A stretch of 8,816 nucleotides of DNA from positions 1-8,816 of the forward strand of contig JAHQWY010000149.1 in NCBI GenBank assembly GCA_029856445.1. The letters run 5' to 3'. This document shows positions 1 through 6,457 of the stretch, piece by piece. The notes under the pieces are model-generated. The model was given only the letters and a program-made list of their open reading frames with translations. It searched no databases and was not told the DNA's origin. Position 1 is the first letter of the stretch, and each line of letters starts with the position of its first letter. Position numbers and translations under genes: made by a program. Source of the DNA: Promethearchaeia archaeon. GTDB lineage: Archaea > Asgardarchaeota > Lokiarchaeia > Sigyniarchaeales > SOKP01.

Positions 1-2126
1 AAAACAACACTCACTGGAAAACCTGGGATCAATGGTCTTTCTTCTGCTTCTCGTGGCTTAACATAATTAAAAGTGAAGACACCCCAGAAAAAGTTATAAT
101 CCCAGTCTTTATCTATCGCATGCCCCTCTAAATCATTCCCGCAATAAATAGTTGGATATTGATAGTTCTGAATCCAATCAGTTAGTAAATTATATGACTC
201 TTGGACTCCAGTTTCGTTTTGAAACCAAATTTTCTTCATTATACTATCGAATGTGGAATTATAACTAAAACCCATGTTGTAAAATTGATCAATTGGAAAT
301 GGCATCCACATTGAGGCAGGACTCTTATAATAGGCTTCAAGGTAACCAAGAGCATTTACTCGAGGATAATACAATTTTAATGCAAATCCATCAGTTATGA
401 ACCAAGGAAATGTAAATGTTGTGCTCATTTTATAATAAGTATCAGGTACATCTTCCCAAGAAGCCGTATCCTTCAAATTACATCCAATATCCTTAAGGCT
501 TGTCGTCATCACACTATAGGCTTGTAAATGGGCTTGATCCCAACTATACTCCATACGATAAATAGGATCGGTGTTTGCTATATATTGCCATTCTGCTGTC
601 GTATTAGTAATGTCTAGCTGTCTATCAGCACATATAGGTCCCCAAAATGGATCATCTAAAAGAGCTTGACGTGCTATGGTGAGATCGTGGGTTGCAATTG
701 GTATGGAACCATTATAATATGGACTAGTTCCGCAAAGGAATCCTCCAGAACGCACTACACGGTCATTCATAGCAACATGTACGTAGGTATCATAATCAAA
801 CGCATAAGAAATCGCCTTTCTAAAGGCACGATTTATTCCATGCGCGTTTATCGTATCATCTGCATTCATCATTCCTGAAGCCATGAATGACGGCTTGAAC
901 CCTGCATACCAAGGTGACATATTATAACCTAAATCAGCGAAAAATGTTTTCATAAATGTTTCATTGATACAATTTAAAATAATATTTTCACCATAACTTT
1001 CAACGCCAACAGCTATATATTCTATATCGGGAGCGGCAATCATATCATCTTTATTGAGGGGTTCCCAAGAACGGTCCCAACCCCAGTCAAGATCTCCAGT
1101 AACCATAGCAGTACTTCTAGCATCATATCCCGCTTGGGTGTGGGCAAATGTAGCTACCGCCACGTTATCTACCGTATGCCAACCTTCAGCTTGTTGTGCG
1201 GTACTATTCCACCAGTCTACAAATCTCGTCAATGTACCAACATCAGCTACATGGCCTTCAAAGACATACGGACCAGTACCTATTAAGTGTCCAGGAAAAA
1301 CTGCGGGATTATCTTGTGGAAAAGACGGATGATTACCATATCCATAGATAATAGTATCCCAATAGTCTGCATAACTATACATTGAGATCATCTCTATTGC
1401 CGAAAGATAATTTAAACCAGTATCCCAATCACCAAAGTGTATTTTAACTTTTCCTCCTGATTGCAAATCTTCTAAGATTGTTACATTATAAAAACGGGGA
1501 AAGCGACTCATCATATCTCCAGAAGGACCATATCCTGGATAAACTGCTGGTATTCCATCAAACTGTGAAACATTCCAGCTAGGGCTTTCAAATTCAACCC
1601 AATCATCTACTTCAAGCCAATAAGTGTCTCTTACAGTACGGACCGTACCCGGTACGACAGGGAGAACACCACTAACATTTCCTACAAGTGTCATAAGTCT
1701 ATCAATATTCCATTTTAATACTGTTGCATTCCAATCTGAACCGTCATGGAACGTAACTCCTTGTCGAAGGGTTATTTCTATTGATTTCATACCATTATAG
1801 CTCATAAACCCAGCAGCATTCATTTCATCCGGTCTATTTTCAATCGTCCAGCTTGTTGCAAGTACTGGAATTAATTCAGTACGGACGTCACCGCTCCACA
1901 CATCAGCTCGTGGTGTGAATAACGATTCAAGACATGACCACATATAATAATCGCCAGTACTAGTCACAAAAGTACAGGAATCCCAGTGAGCTATGTCACG
2001 TGGCCCACAGGCACCTATAACAAAAATATCTTCTTCGTCTTGAGCTGTTACTGTTATAGGGAAGAACGGAAGTACAATAGAAGTAAGAAAAAGAGTAAAT
2101 ATTAATCCTTTTTCAAACTTTCTCAT
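1..2126 (-). CDS. ABC transporter substrate-binding protein, family 5 (DppA/OppA-like), C-terminus outside window
   Basis: Extracellular binding protein that would deliver a peptide-like or other solute to the permease genes next to it. The frame is open from the ATG at 2126 to the left edge (708 codons, no stop). Residues 1-29 form a signal peptide: basic RKFEK, a hydrophobic stretch, then a VTA|QD cleavage site. Family 5 hallmarks are LRQGVTFHDG (120-129), followed by W-N-IDRL, a GTGPYVFE segment in the middle and a later NRAFRKAISYAFDYDTY segment. About ten N-x-S/T sequons and eight cysteines fit a glycosylated archaeal surface protein, possibly with disulfides. The last visible residues, IPGFPVSVV, look like the start of a C-terminal membrane anchor, so only a short piece is probably missing. 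Bacterial DppA/OppA are usually 500-550 residues, so this one is long. No Shine-Dalgarno is visible before the ATG; a TATA-like element suggests a very short leader. The ligand is unknown. Confidence 0.93.
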   Translation of the reverse strand, partial: MRKFEKGLIFTLFLTSIVLPFFPITVTAQDEEDIFVIGACGPRDIAHWDSCTFVTSTGDYYMWSCLESLFTPRADVWSGDVRTELIPVLATSWTIENRPDEMNAAGFMSYNGMKSIEITLRQGVTFHDGSDWNATVLKWNIDRLMTLVGNVSGVLPVVPGTVRTVRDTYWLEVDDWVEFESPSWNVSQFDGIPAVYPGYGPSGDMMSRFPRFYNVTILEDLQSGGKVKIHFGDWDTGLNYLSAIEMISMYSYADYWDTIIYGYGNHPSFPQDNPAVFPGHLIGTGPYVFEGHVADVGTLTRFVDWWNSTAQQAEGWHTVDNVAVATFAHTQAGYDARSTAMVTGDLDWGWDRSWEPLNKDDMIAAPDIEYIAVGVESYGENIILNCINETFMKTFFADLGYNMSPWYAGFKPSFMASGMMNADDTINAHGINRAFRKAISYAFDYDTYVHVAMNDRVVRSGGFLCGTSPYYNGSIPIATHDLTIARQALLDDPFWGPICADRQLDITNTTAEWQYIANTDPIYRMEYSWDQAHLQAYSVMTTSLKDIGCNLKDTASWEDVPDTYYKMSTTFTFPWFITDGFALKLYYPRVNALGYLEAYYKSPASMWMPFPIDQFYNMGFSYNSTFDSIMKKIWFQNETGVQESYNLLTDWIQNYQYPTIYCGNDLEGHAIDKDWDYNFFWGVFTFNYVKPREAEERPLIPGFPVSVV

Positions 2127-2159
2127 ATTATTAATTCGCCTAAAATTTTTTTTATTTAA

Positions 2160-2168
2160 GTTTAAATT
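2160..2168 (-). promoter_or_regulatory. Probable archaeal TATA box for the binding-protein gene
   Basis: Read on the minus strand, GTCGAAA is followed by TTTAAACT, a plausible BRE plus TATA pair. Transcription would start about 25 bases further on, near 2138, leaving a leader of only about 12 bases before the ATG at 2126. That agrees with the lack of a Shine-Dalgarno sequence. The intergenic DNA is very AT-rich, so the assignment rests on spacing. Confidence 0.45.
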
Positions 2169-2189
2169 TCGACTTTTTTGGTAAAATTA

Positions 2190-2208
2190 AAATTTACAAT
2201 GTAAATTT
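2190..2208. promoter_or_regulatory. Perfect 19-bp palindrome, candidate operator between divergent genes
   Basis: AAATTTAC-AAT-GTAAATTT has two exact 8-base arms around a 3-base centre. It lies between the two outward-facing TATA-like elements (about 2160-2168 on minus and 2229-2239 on plus), where a dimeric regulator could act on both the binding-protein gene and the permease operon. A copy matching 17 of 19 bases occurs at 8331-8349 before the glycyl radical enzyme. No regulator gene is in the window, so what binds it is unknown. Confidence 0.5.
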
Positions 2209-2228
2209 ATTTATAGGTTATGATAATT

Positions 2229-2239
2229 ATATATTTAAA
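2229..2239 (+). promoter_or_regulatory. Probable archaeal TATA box for the permease operon
   Basis: The stretch ATATATTTAAA is the best TATA-like element upstream of the first permease. A start site about 25 bases downstream (near 2260) would give a leader of roughly 37 bases, enough to carry the weak GTGA ribosome-binding motif at 2282-2285. Sequence alone cannot separate it from other AT-rich words nearby. Confidence 0.45.
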
Positions 2240-2296
2240 CGTTTCTGAAAATAATCACTCTTGGTTGAAAAATCAAAAAATGTGAGATGAGAAAAA

Positions 2297-3358
2297 ATGG
2301 CCAAAAAAAAAACAAATATGATAAAATACATCTTAAAGCGAATATTAATGATGTTTCCAATGCTCATACTTGTCTTAACTTTTGCCTGGATTTTATCGCA
2401 TATGATGACTGTAAGCCCTATTACTAACAAATTAAGTGGACTAGTCGACCCTGATGTAATTCAAGCAGAATTAGAGAGAGTTGGCTATTATGACCCTTGG
2501 TATGTTCAGCTTGGCACCTATTATAAAAACTTTTTTATAGGAGATTGGGGTACATCTTATGTGGTTAGAGAAGACTACCCTGTGTTTGATTTCATATTAG
2601 AAATATATCCAAGAACAATAGAATTAATGATAATTCCGATATTTTTGAGTCCTTTTTTAGCAGTTAAGCTTGGTTTATCATCAGCAACCCATAAGGATCA
2701 ATCAAGAGATATTCTCATTAGAGCTTTAGCAATTTTTGGAGCTGGATTTCCAGTGTTTTGGATTGCTACTTTACTCCAGCTCTTTTTTGGTTATTATTTA
2801 GGTATATGGACAAGGGGAAGTTTAGATTTGCCTGTTTTTTTCGCTAATAAACCAGGATTACCAATCCCGGATGGTGAATTTGTGACAGGATTTCGTATCA
2901 TTGATAGTTTCATCTATAATGATCAAATCTTTCTTTGGGATACAATACTACATTTATTTATTCCAGGTCTTTGTTTAACTTTTGTTTCATTGGCTAATGT
3001 TACAAGGCAAACACGGTCAAGCATGTTAGACGTTTTAGATCAAGATTATATCAGAACTGCTCGAGCTAAAGGTGTCATAGAAAAAGATGTTATAAATAAA
3101 CATGCACTTCGCAATGCTTTATTACCCACTAGCAATCTTATTATAGGGGGCACCGCAACGGCATTGTTAGGATCTTTTTTTATTGAAATAACTTTTGCTT
3201 ACAGAGGTTTTGGATATTATATGGTGGATTCGATATTCCGAGGGGATTATATGGTTATTAATGGGCTCGTAGTATTTTCAACTATAATTCTTCTTACAGG
3301 AACATTAGTTGCTGACGTCATGTATACTATTATTGATCCTCGAATAATATTCACATAA
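2297..3358 (+). CDS. ABC transporter permease, DppB/OppB-like
   Basis: First transmembrane subunit of a peptide-type ABC importer. MIKYILKRI before the first helix (about 15-37) is the standard DppB opening. The following stretch with Y-D-PWYVQL, FFIGDWGTS and YPRTIEL matches the usual periplasmic-side loop and second helix. The EAA loop that docks on the ATPases is clear at 250-277 (DYIRTARAKGV, then HALRNALLP), and the end DYMVINGLVVF...YTIIDPRI is the family signature. About six helices are seen; 353 residues is slightly longer than typical DppB (about 310-340). The ATG at 2297 is preceded by an in-frame stop at 2288 and by GTGA at 2282-2285, a modest match to the archaeal ribosome-binding sequence. 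M8 is an alternative start that would give the more classical N-terminus. It heads a same-strand cluster with the second permease and two ATPases. Confidence 0.95.
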   Translation: MAKKKTNMIKYILKRILMMFPMLILVLTFAWILSHMMTVSPITNKLSGLVDPDVIQAELERVGYYDPWYVQLGTYYKNFFIGDWGTSYVVREDYPVFDFILEIYPRTIELMIIPIFLSPFLAVKLGLSSATHKDQSRDILIRALAIFGAGFPVFWIATLLQLFFGYYLGIWTRGSLDLPVFFANKPGLPIPDGEFVTGFRIIDSFIYNDQIFLWDTILHLFIPGLCLTFVSLANVTRQTRSSMLDVLDQDYIRTARAKGVIEKDVINKHALRNALLPTSNLIIGGTATALLGSFFIEITFAYRGFGYYMVDSIFRGDYMVINGLVVFSTIILLTGTLVADVMYTIIDPRIIFT

Positions 3359-3402
3359 AATACACAAAATACTGTGAGGTTATTAAGGACGACACACCAA
3401 AC

Positions 3403-3411
3403 TTTTATAAA
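3403..3411 (+). promoter_or_regulatory. Possible internal TATA box in the gap between permease genes
   Basis: The two permease genes are separated by 111 bases, which is wide for a co-transcribed pair. TTTTATAAA in this gap resembles a TATA box and would place a start site near 3433, leaving about 35 bases before the next ATG. No terminator-like T-run is evident in the gap, so read-through from the upstream promoter is also likely. Weak evidence only. Confidence 0.25.
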
Positions 3412-3469
3412 GGATTCGATTTTTAAGATTTTAACACATAAAATGAATGAATAGAAGAGGTAAGTAATT

Positions 3470-4495
3470 ATGCTAATAGTTGCCATATTTGGAATAACTT
3501 TAGGAATAATGTGTGTAATTGTTGCTCTTGGATTATTGATTACATATCTTACTTGTTGGTCAAAAAATAAAGCGAAATATAAATTTTATTTAATTCCTGG
3601 GTGGCGAGATCCTAATTATAGTTATCAAGAATATCAAATAGAAAAGATAAAATCTAAAAGGAGAGTATTTCGACGTCTTCTTAAACCTTTAACTATAATA
3701 GGATTTATGATGTTATTATTCATTATGATATTAGCAGTATATACTCCTTGGTTGACTAGCTATCCATTACAAGAAATAGTAATCCCTTATATCCCTCCTG
3801 GAGAAGATCCTTTTGCTGATCCATCAGCAGAACATCCGTTCGGGACTACATTGTATGGATATGATATTTTAGCTAGACTTATTTGGGGAGGTAGAACTAC
3901 AATTTTAATGGCAATGATCCCCGTAACCATCGCTATTGGAGGAGGTCTTATTTTAGGAACGATATCAGCATATTTTGGTGGCACTGTTGATTATGTTTTG
4001 ATGCGCTTTGTAGATTTAATGTATGCTTTTCCTAACTTGATCCTTGTCATTATAATTGTTCCTATATTAGGAAGTGAATTATTAACTAGTCTTGTAATTT
4101 ACGGAATTCTTTTTATACCATATAATATCAGGTTTATGAGATCACTTGTTTTACAAGTAAAGCAACTGGAATTTGTTCAAGCAGCAAAAACGGGTGGTGC
4201 GCAAAAATTCAGAGTGATGTTTAAGCATATTATACCAAATGCTATTTCTCCTATGATAATAGCTTTTTTTGGAGGTGCAGCAGTCGCAGTATTAGGTCTA
4301 GCAGGTTTAGCTTTTATAGGATTTGGAGACCCAACTATAGCTAGTTGGGGAACTGATATTAACTGGGCAAGAGCTTCCTTTAGCAATTTCAATGCAGCTT
4401 TTTGGCCAGGATTATTAATAGGAGTATCAGCTATAGGATTTATGCTCGTAGGAGATGGTCTTCGAGATGCGTTAGATCCACGATTACATTTATAA
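3470..4495 (+). CDS. ABC transporter permease, DppC/OppC-like, with extra N-terminal membrane helix
   Basis: Second transmembrane subunit of the importer. The DppC core starts at the helix around 73-93 and includes HPFGTTLYGYDILARLIWGG (122-141), AYFGGTVDYVLMR, an EAA loop at 234-258 (EFVQAAKTGGA, then FKHIIPNA) and the family ending GDGLRDALDPR. In front of this core lies an additional hydrophobic helix (about 2-28), then a lysine/arginine-rich segment of about 45 residues (29-72) with several aromatic residues. That makes seven helices instead of six, with the basic linker predicted to be cytoplasmic. The ATG at 3470 is supported by GAGGT at 3457-3461, 8 bases upstream. The gene follows the first permease after 111 bases; its stop is immediately followed by the Shine-Dalgarno of the next gene. 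Confidence 0.95.
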   Translation: MLIVAIFGITLGIMCVIVALGLLITYLTCWSKNKAKYKFYLIPGWRDPNYSYQEYQIEKIKSKRRVFRRLLKPLTIIGFMMLLFIMILAVYTPWLTSYPLQEIVIPYIPPGEDPFADPSAEHPFGTTLYGYDILARLIWGGRTTILMAMIPVTIAIGGGLILGTISAYFGGTVDYVLMRFVDLMYAFPNLILVIIIVPILGSELLTSLVIYGILFIPYNIRFMRSLVLQVKQLEFVQAAKTGGAQKFRVMFKHIIPNAISPMIIAFFGGAAVAVLGLAGLAFIGFGDPTIASWGTDINWARASFSNFNAAFWPGLLIGVSAIGFMLVGDGLRDALDPRLHL

Positions 4496-4498
4496 AAA

Positions 4499-4504
4499 GG
4501 AGGT
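4499..4504 (+). promoter_or_regulatory. Strong Shine-Dalgarno not matched to an ATG; candidate AUU start at 4512
   Basis: GGAGGT (within AAAGGAGGTA) starts 4 bases after the stop of the second permease and is the best ribosome-binding site in the window. The first in-frame ATG of the ATPase gene is at 4554, about 50 bases on, far beyond a working distance. No ATG, GTG or TTG lies between in any frame at suitable spacing. An in-frame ATT at 4512 lies 8 bases after GGAGG, the same spacing as in the preceding gene, and the frame from there is open. Confidence 0.55.
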
Positions 4505-4513
4505 ATTTAAAAT

Positions 4514-4530
4514 TTTAAATATAATATATA
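4514..4530 (+). promoter_or_regulatory. Possible internal TATA element before the first ATPase gene
   Basis: A run of TTTAAATATAATATATA lies about 25-35 bases before the ATG at 4554. If it works as a TATA box, transcription would begin at or near that ATG and give a leaderless message for the ATPase gene. This competes with the non-ATG start read from the Shine-Dalgarno at 4499. A small palindrome, ATATAC-T-GTATAT (4526-4538), overlaps the end of this run. Confidence 0.25.
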
Positions 4531-4553
4531 CTGTATATGGATTAAACTATGGA

Positions 4554-6431
4554 ATGGCTTTTTTTGAATCAATTATTGCCGTTTTAGTTCTATTCCTAAT
4601 TTCAAATATTATCAATAATCAAATTCCTGAAGAACAACAGATCTCAAAAATTATTCACAGAAAGAGCTCAGCCTTAATTATCCTCATACTTTTTGGTATA
4701 ATATATGGTATTCGATCCATCCTTGAAACTCTAGGGGCTTTCTATAGCCTATTTTTAACTATCAGCAATGATGCTTTAATGTTTGCATTAATGACAACAA
4801 TCTTTTATTTTCTGTATAAAAAGCTAGTGTTTAAGAAACAACTATTTGGACCTTTAAGAGAAGATCTTGTAAGTAGTCCATTTATTAAAATTTTTAAATT
4901 TTTCATTATATTAACTTGGATAATTTGTGTAATATTCATCTCAATTTCTCTCCTACATATTAATATGCGTAATCCTGATATTTTTAACCTCGGGTTTATA
5001 TGGGCTGCATTTACTGTTGTATTTGATATGATCATCACAATTTTTATAAATCTAGCTCGTCCAATTGAGAAACGTATCCCTAAGGAAGTTTTTAAATATT
5101 CTATGTTTACTGGTGGACTCATTTCTTTTGGAATTTGGTCAATACAACTAGTAATTGTTGAATTGTATTTGAATAAATTATTTGGTTTAATGTTATATGA
5201 ACAAGATATTCGTGTATTATTTGTTGTAGTTAGTTTAATATATGGTTTAGTCTTTTATTTCTCTTTGAATAGAAAATTCATGCCTTTAGCTGAAGAAAAA
5301 AGCAAATCAAAAATTCAAAACGCGCTCAAAATAGTTAGTGAGCAAACTGTACAAGATTTTACTCCAGAGGGGAATCATGCGATTCTAAATGTGCAAGATC
5401 TCACTACTTATTTTCATACAGAAGAAGGTGTTGTTCATGCTGTAGAAGATGTTTCTTTTCAAGTATATGAGGGAGAAGTTCTTGGTCTTGTGGGCGAAAC
5501 TGGTTGTGGGAAATCTGTAACTGCACTATCAATTCTCCGAGTAATTAGGCCCCCAGGAAAAATTGAGAAAGGTACGGTTATTTTTAGAGGAGAAAATCTA
5601 TTAATTAAGCCCGAAAAAGAAATGTTAAAATACCGTGGCAAAGATATAACTATGATTTTTCAAGATCCACTAAATTCTCTAAATCCAGTTTTTAGAATAG
5701 GTAGACAAATCTCTGAAGTATTTCTATTACATATGGAAAATGAATTGCTTGCAGAAGCCTCCAAATTTCCCGATAAATCCATATATGGTATTGCTCGAGA
5801 ATGGAGTATAGATCTTCTAAGAGACTTAAATATACCTTTTCCTCAAGTAATTATCGATCGATATCCACATGAATTAAGTGGTGGTATGCGACAAAGAGTT
5901 CAGATCGCTATGGCTCTTGCCTGTAGACCTAAATTATTAATTGCTGACGAACCTACTACTGCGTTAGATGTTACAATACAGAACCAAATTCTAAAACTTA
6001 TGAAAGAACTCCGTAAGAAATATAATACAACTATATTATTTATTACTCACGATCTTGGAATTATCTCTAAAATGTGTGATCGTGTTGCTGTGATGTATTG
6101 TGGATCCATTGTTGAATATGGAAATATAAAAAAGCTCTTTACTACACCATATCACCCATACACTAGAGGACTTATAGCTTCTGTTCCTGTTATGAGGGAA
6201 AGACAACAAGAACTTGAAGTTATTCCTGGAATGGTACCAAATTTAATTTATCCCCCTTTAGGATGTAGATTTCATCCTAGATGTCAATATTGTTTCGAGC
6301 CTTGTGATTCAAAACTTCCAAAGCAAATTGAGATTGAACCTGGATATTTTGTTAGATGTCATCTCTATGATCCCGAATATGAAAGGCTTGCCAAAATTTC
6401 TATAAAGAAAAAAGAAGAGATATCAGAATAA
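4554..6431 (+). CDS. Peptide-type ABC transporter ATPase (DppD-like) with N-terminal seven-helix membrane domain
   Basis: Nucleotide-binding subunit that powers the importer. The C-terminal half is a full Dpp/Opp ATPase: Walker A GETGCGKS (314-321), Q-loop Q370, signature LSGGMRQ (441-447), Walker B LLIADEP (461-467), D-loop ALD (470-472) and H-loop H499. The family's C-terminal region follows, with cysteines at 571, 577, 584 and 602 spaced as in DppD proteins that bind a 4Fe-4S cluster; C580 is extra. Residues 1-240 are unusual: about seven hydrophobic helices (near 2-20, 40-58, 62-87, 112-134, 145-167, 184-208, 218-238). Basic loops follow odd-numbered helices, which puts the ATPase in the cytoplasm. 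Ordinary DppD is about 330 residues and soluble. The start is uncertain: 4554 is the first ATG, but an in-frame ATT at 4512 fits the Shine-Dalgarno and would add 14 residues. The next gene follows after 26 bases. Confidence 0.93.
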   Translation: MAFFESIIAVLVLFLISNIINNQIPEEQQISKIIHRKSSALIILILFGIIYGIRSILETLGAFYSLFLTISNDALMFALMTTIFYFLYKKLVFKKQLFGPLREDLVSSPFIKIFKFFIILTWIICVIFISISLLHINMRNPDIFNLGFIWAAFTVVFDMIITIFINLARPIEKRIPKEVFKYSMFTGGLISFGIWSIQLVIVELYLNKLFGLMLYEQDIRVLFVVVSLIYGLVFYFSLNRKFMPLAEEKSKSKIQNALKIVSEQTVQDFTPEGNHAILNVQDLTTYFHTEEGVVHAVEDVSFQVYEGEVLGLVGETGCGKSVTALSILRVIRPPGKIEKGTVIFRGENLLIKPEKEMLKYRGKDITMIFQDPLNSLNPVFRIGRQISEVFLLHMENELLAEASKFPDKSIYGIAREWSIDLLRDLNIPFPQVIIDRYPHELSGGMRQRVQIAMALACRPKLLIADEPTTALDVTIQNQILKLMKELRKKYNTTILFITHDLGIISKMCDRVAVMYCGSIVEYGNIKKLFTTPYHPYTRGLIASVPVMRERQQELEVIPGMVPNLIYPPLGCRFHPRCQYCFEPCDSKLPKQIEIEPGYFVRCHLYDPEYERLAKISIKKKEEISE

Positions 6432-6440
6432 ATAAAAATT

Positions 6441-6446
6441 AGAGGT
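6441..6446 (+). promoter_or_regulatory. Shine-Dalgarno supporting a TTG start
   Basis: AGAGGT precedes the TTG at 6458 by 11 bases. An in-frame stop (TAG at 6440) excludes longer forms, and the next in-frame ATG (6497) would cut the first membrane helix. This site therefore decides the start of the second ATPase gene. Confidence 0.7.
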
Positions 6447-6457
6447 TAGTTAAAATC

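Noticed and set aside
666..1332. Plus-strand open frames of 70 and 92 codons inside the binding-protein region
   Set aside because: They lie antisense to a continuous 708-codon frame with a signal peptide and clear family 5 motifs; their translations look like no protein family.
4150..4163. TTTACAAGTAAA inside the second permease gene as a third operator copy
   Set aside because: The spacer is 2 instead of 3 bases, outer arms do not match, and it lies deep in coding sequence.
3787..5122. Minus-strand open frames of 65-105 codons opposite the second permease and first ATPase
   Set aside because: They are fully antisense to well-supported genes, lack ribosome binding sites, and have low-complexity translations typical of shadows.
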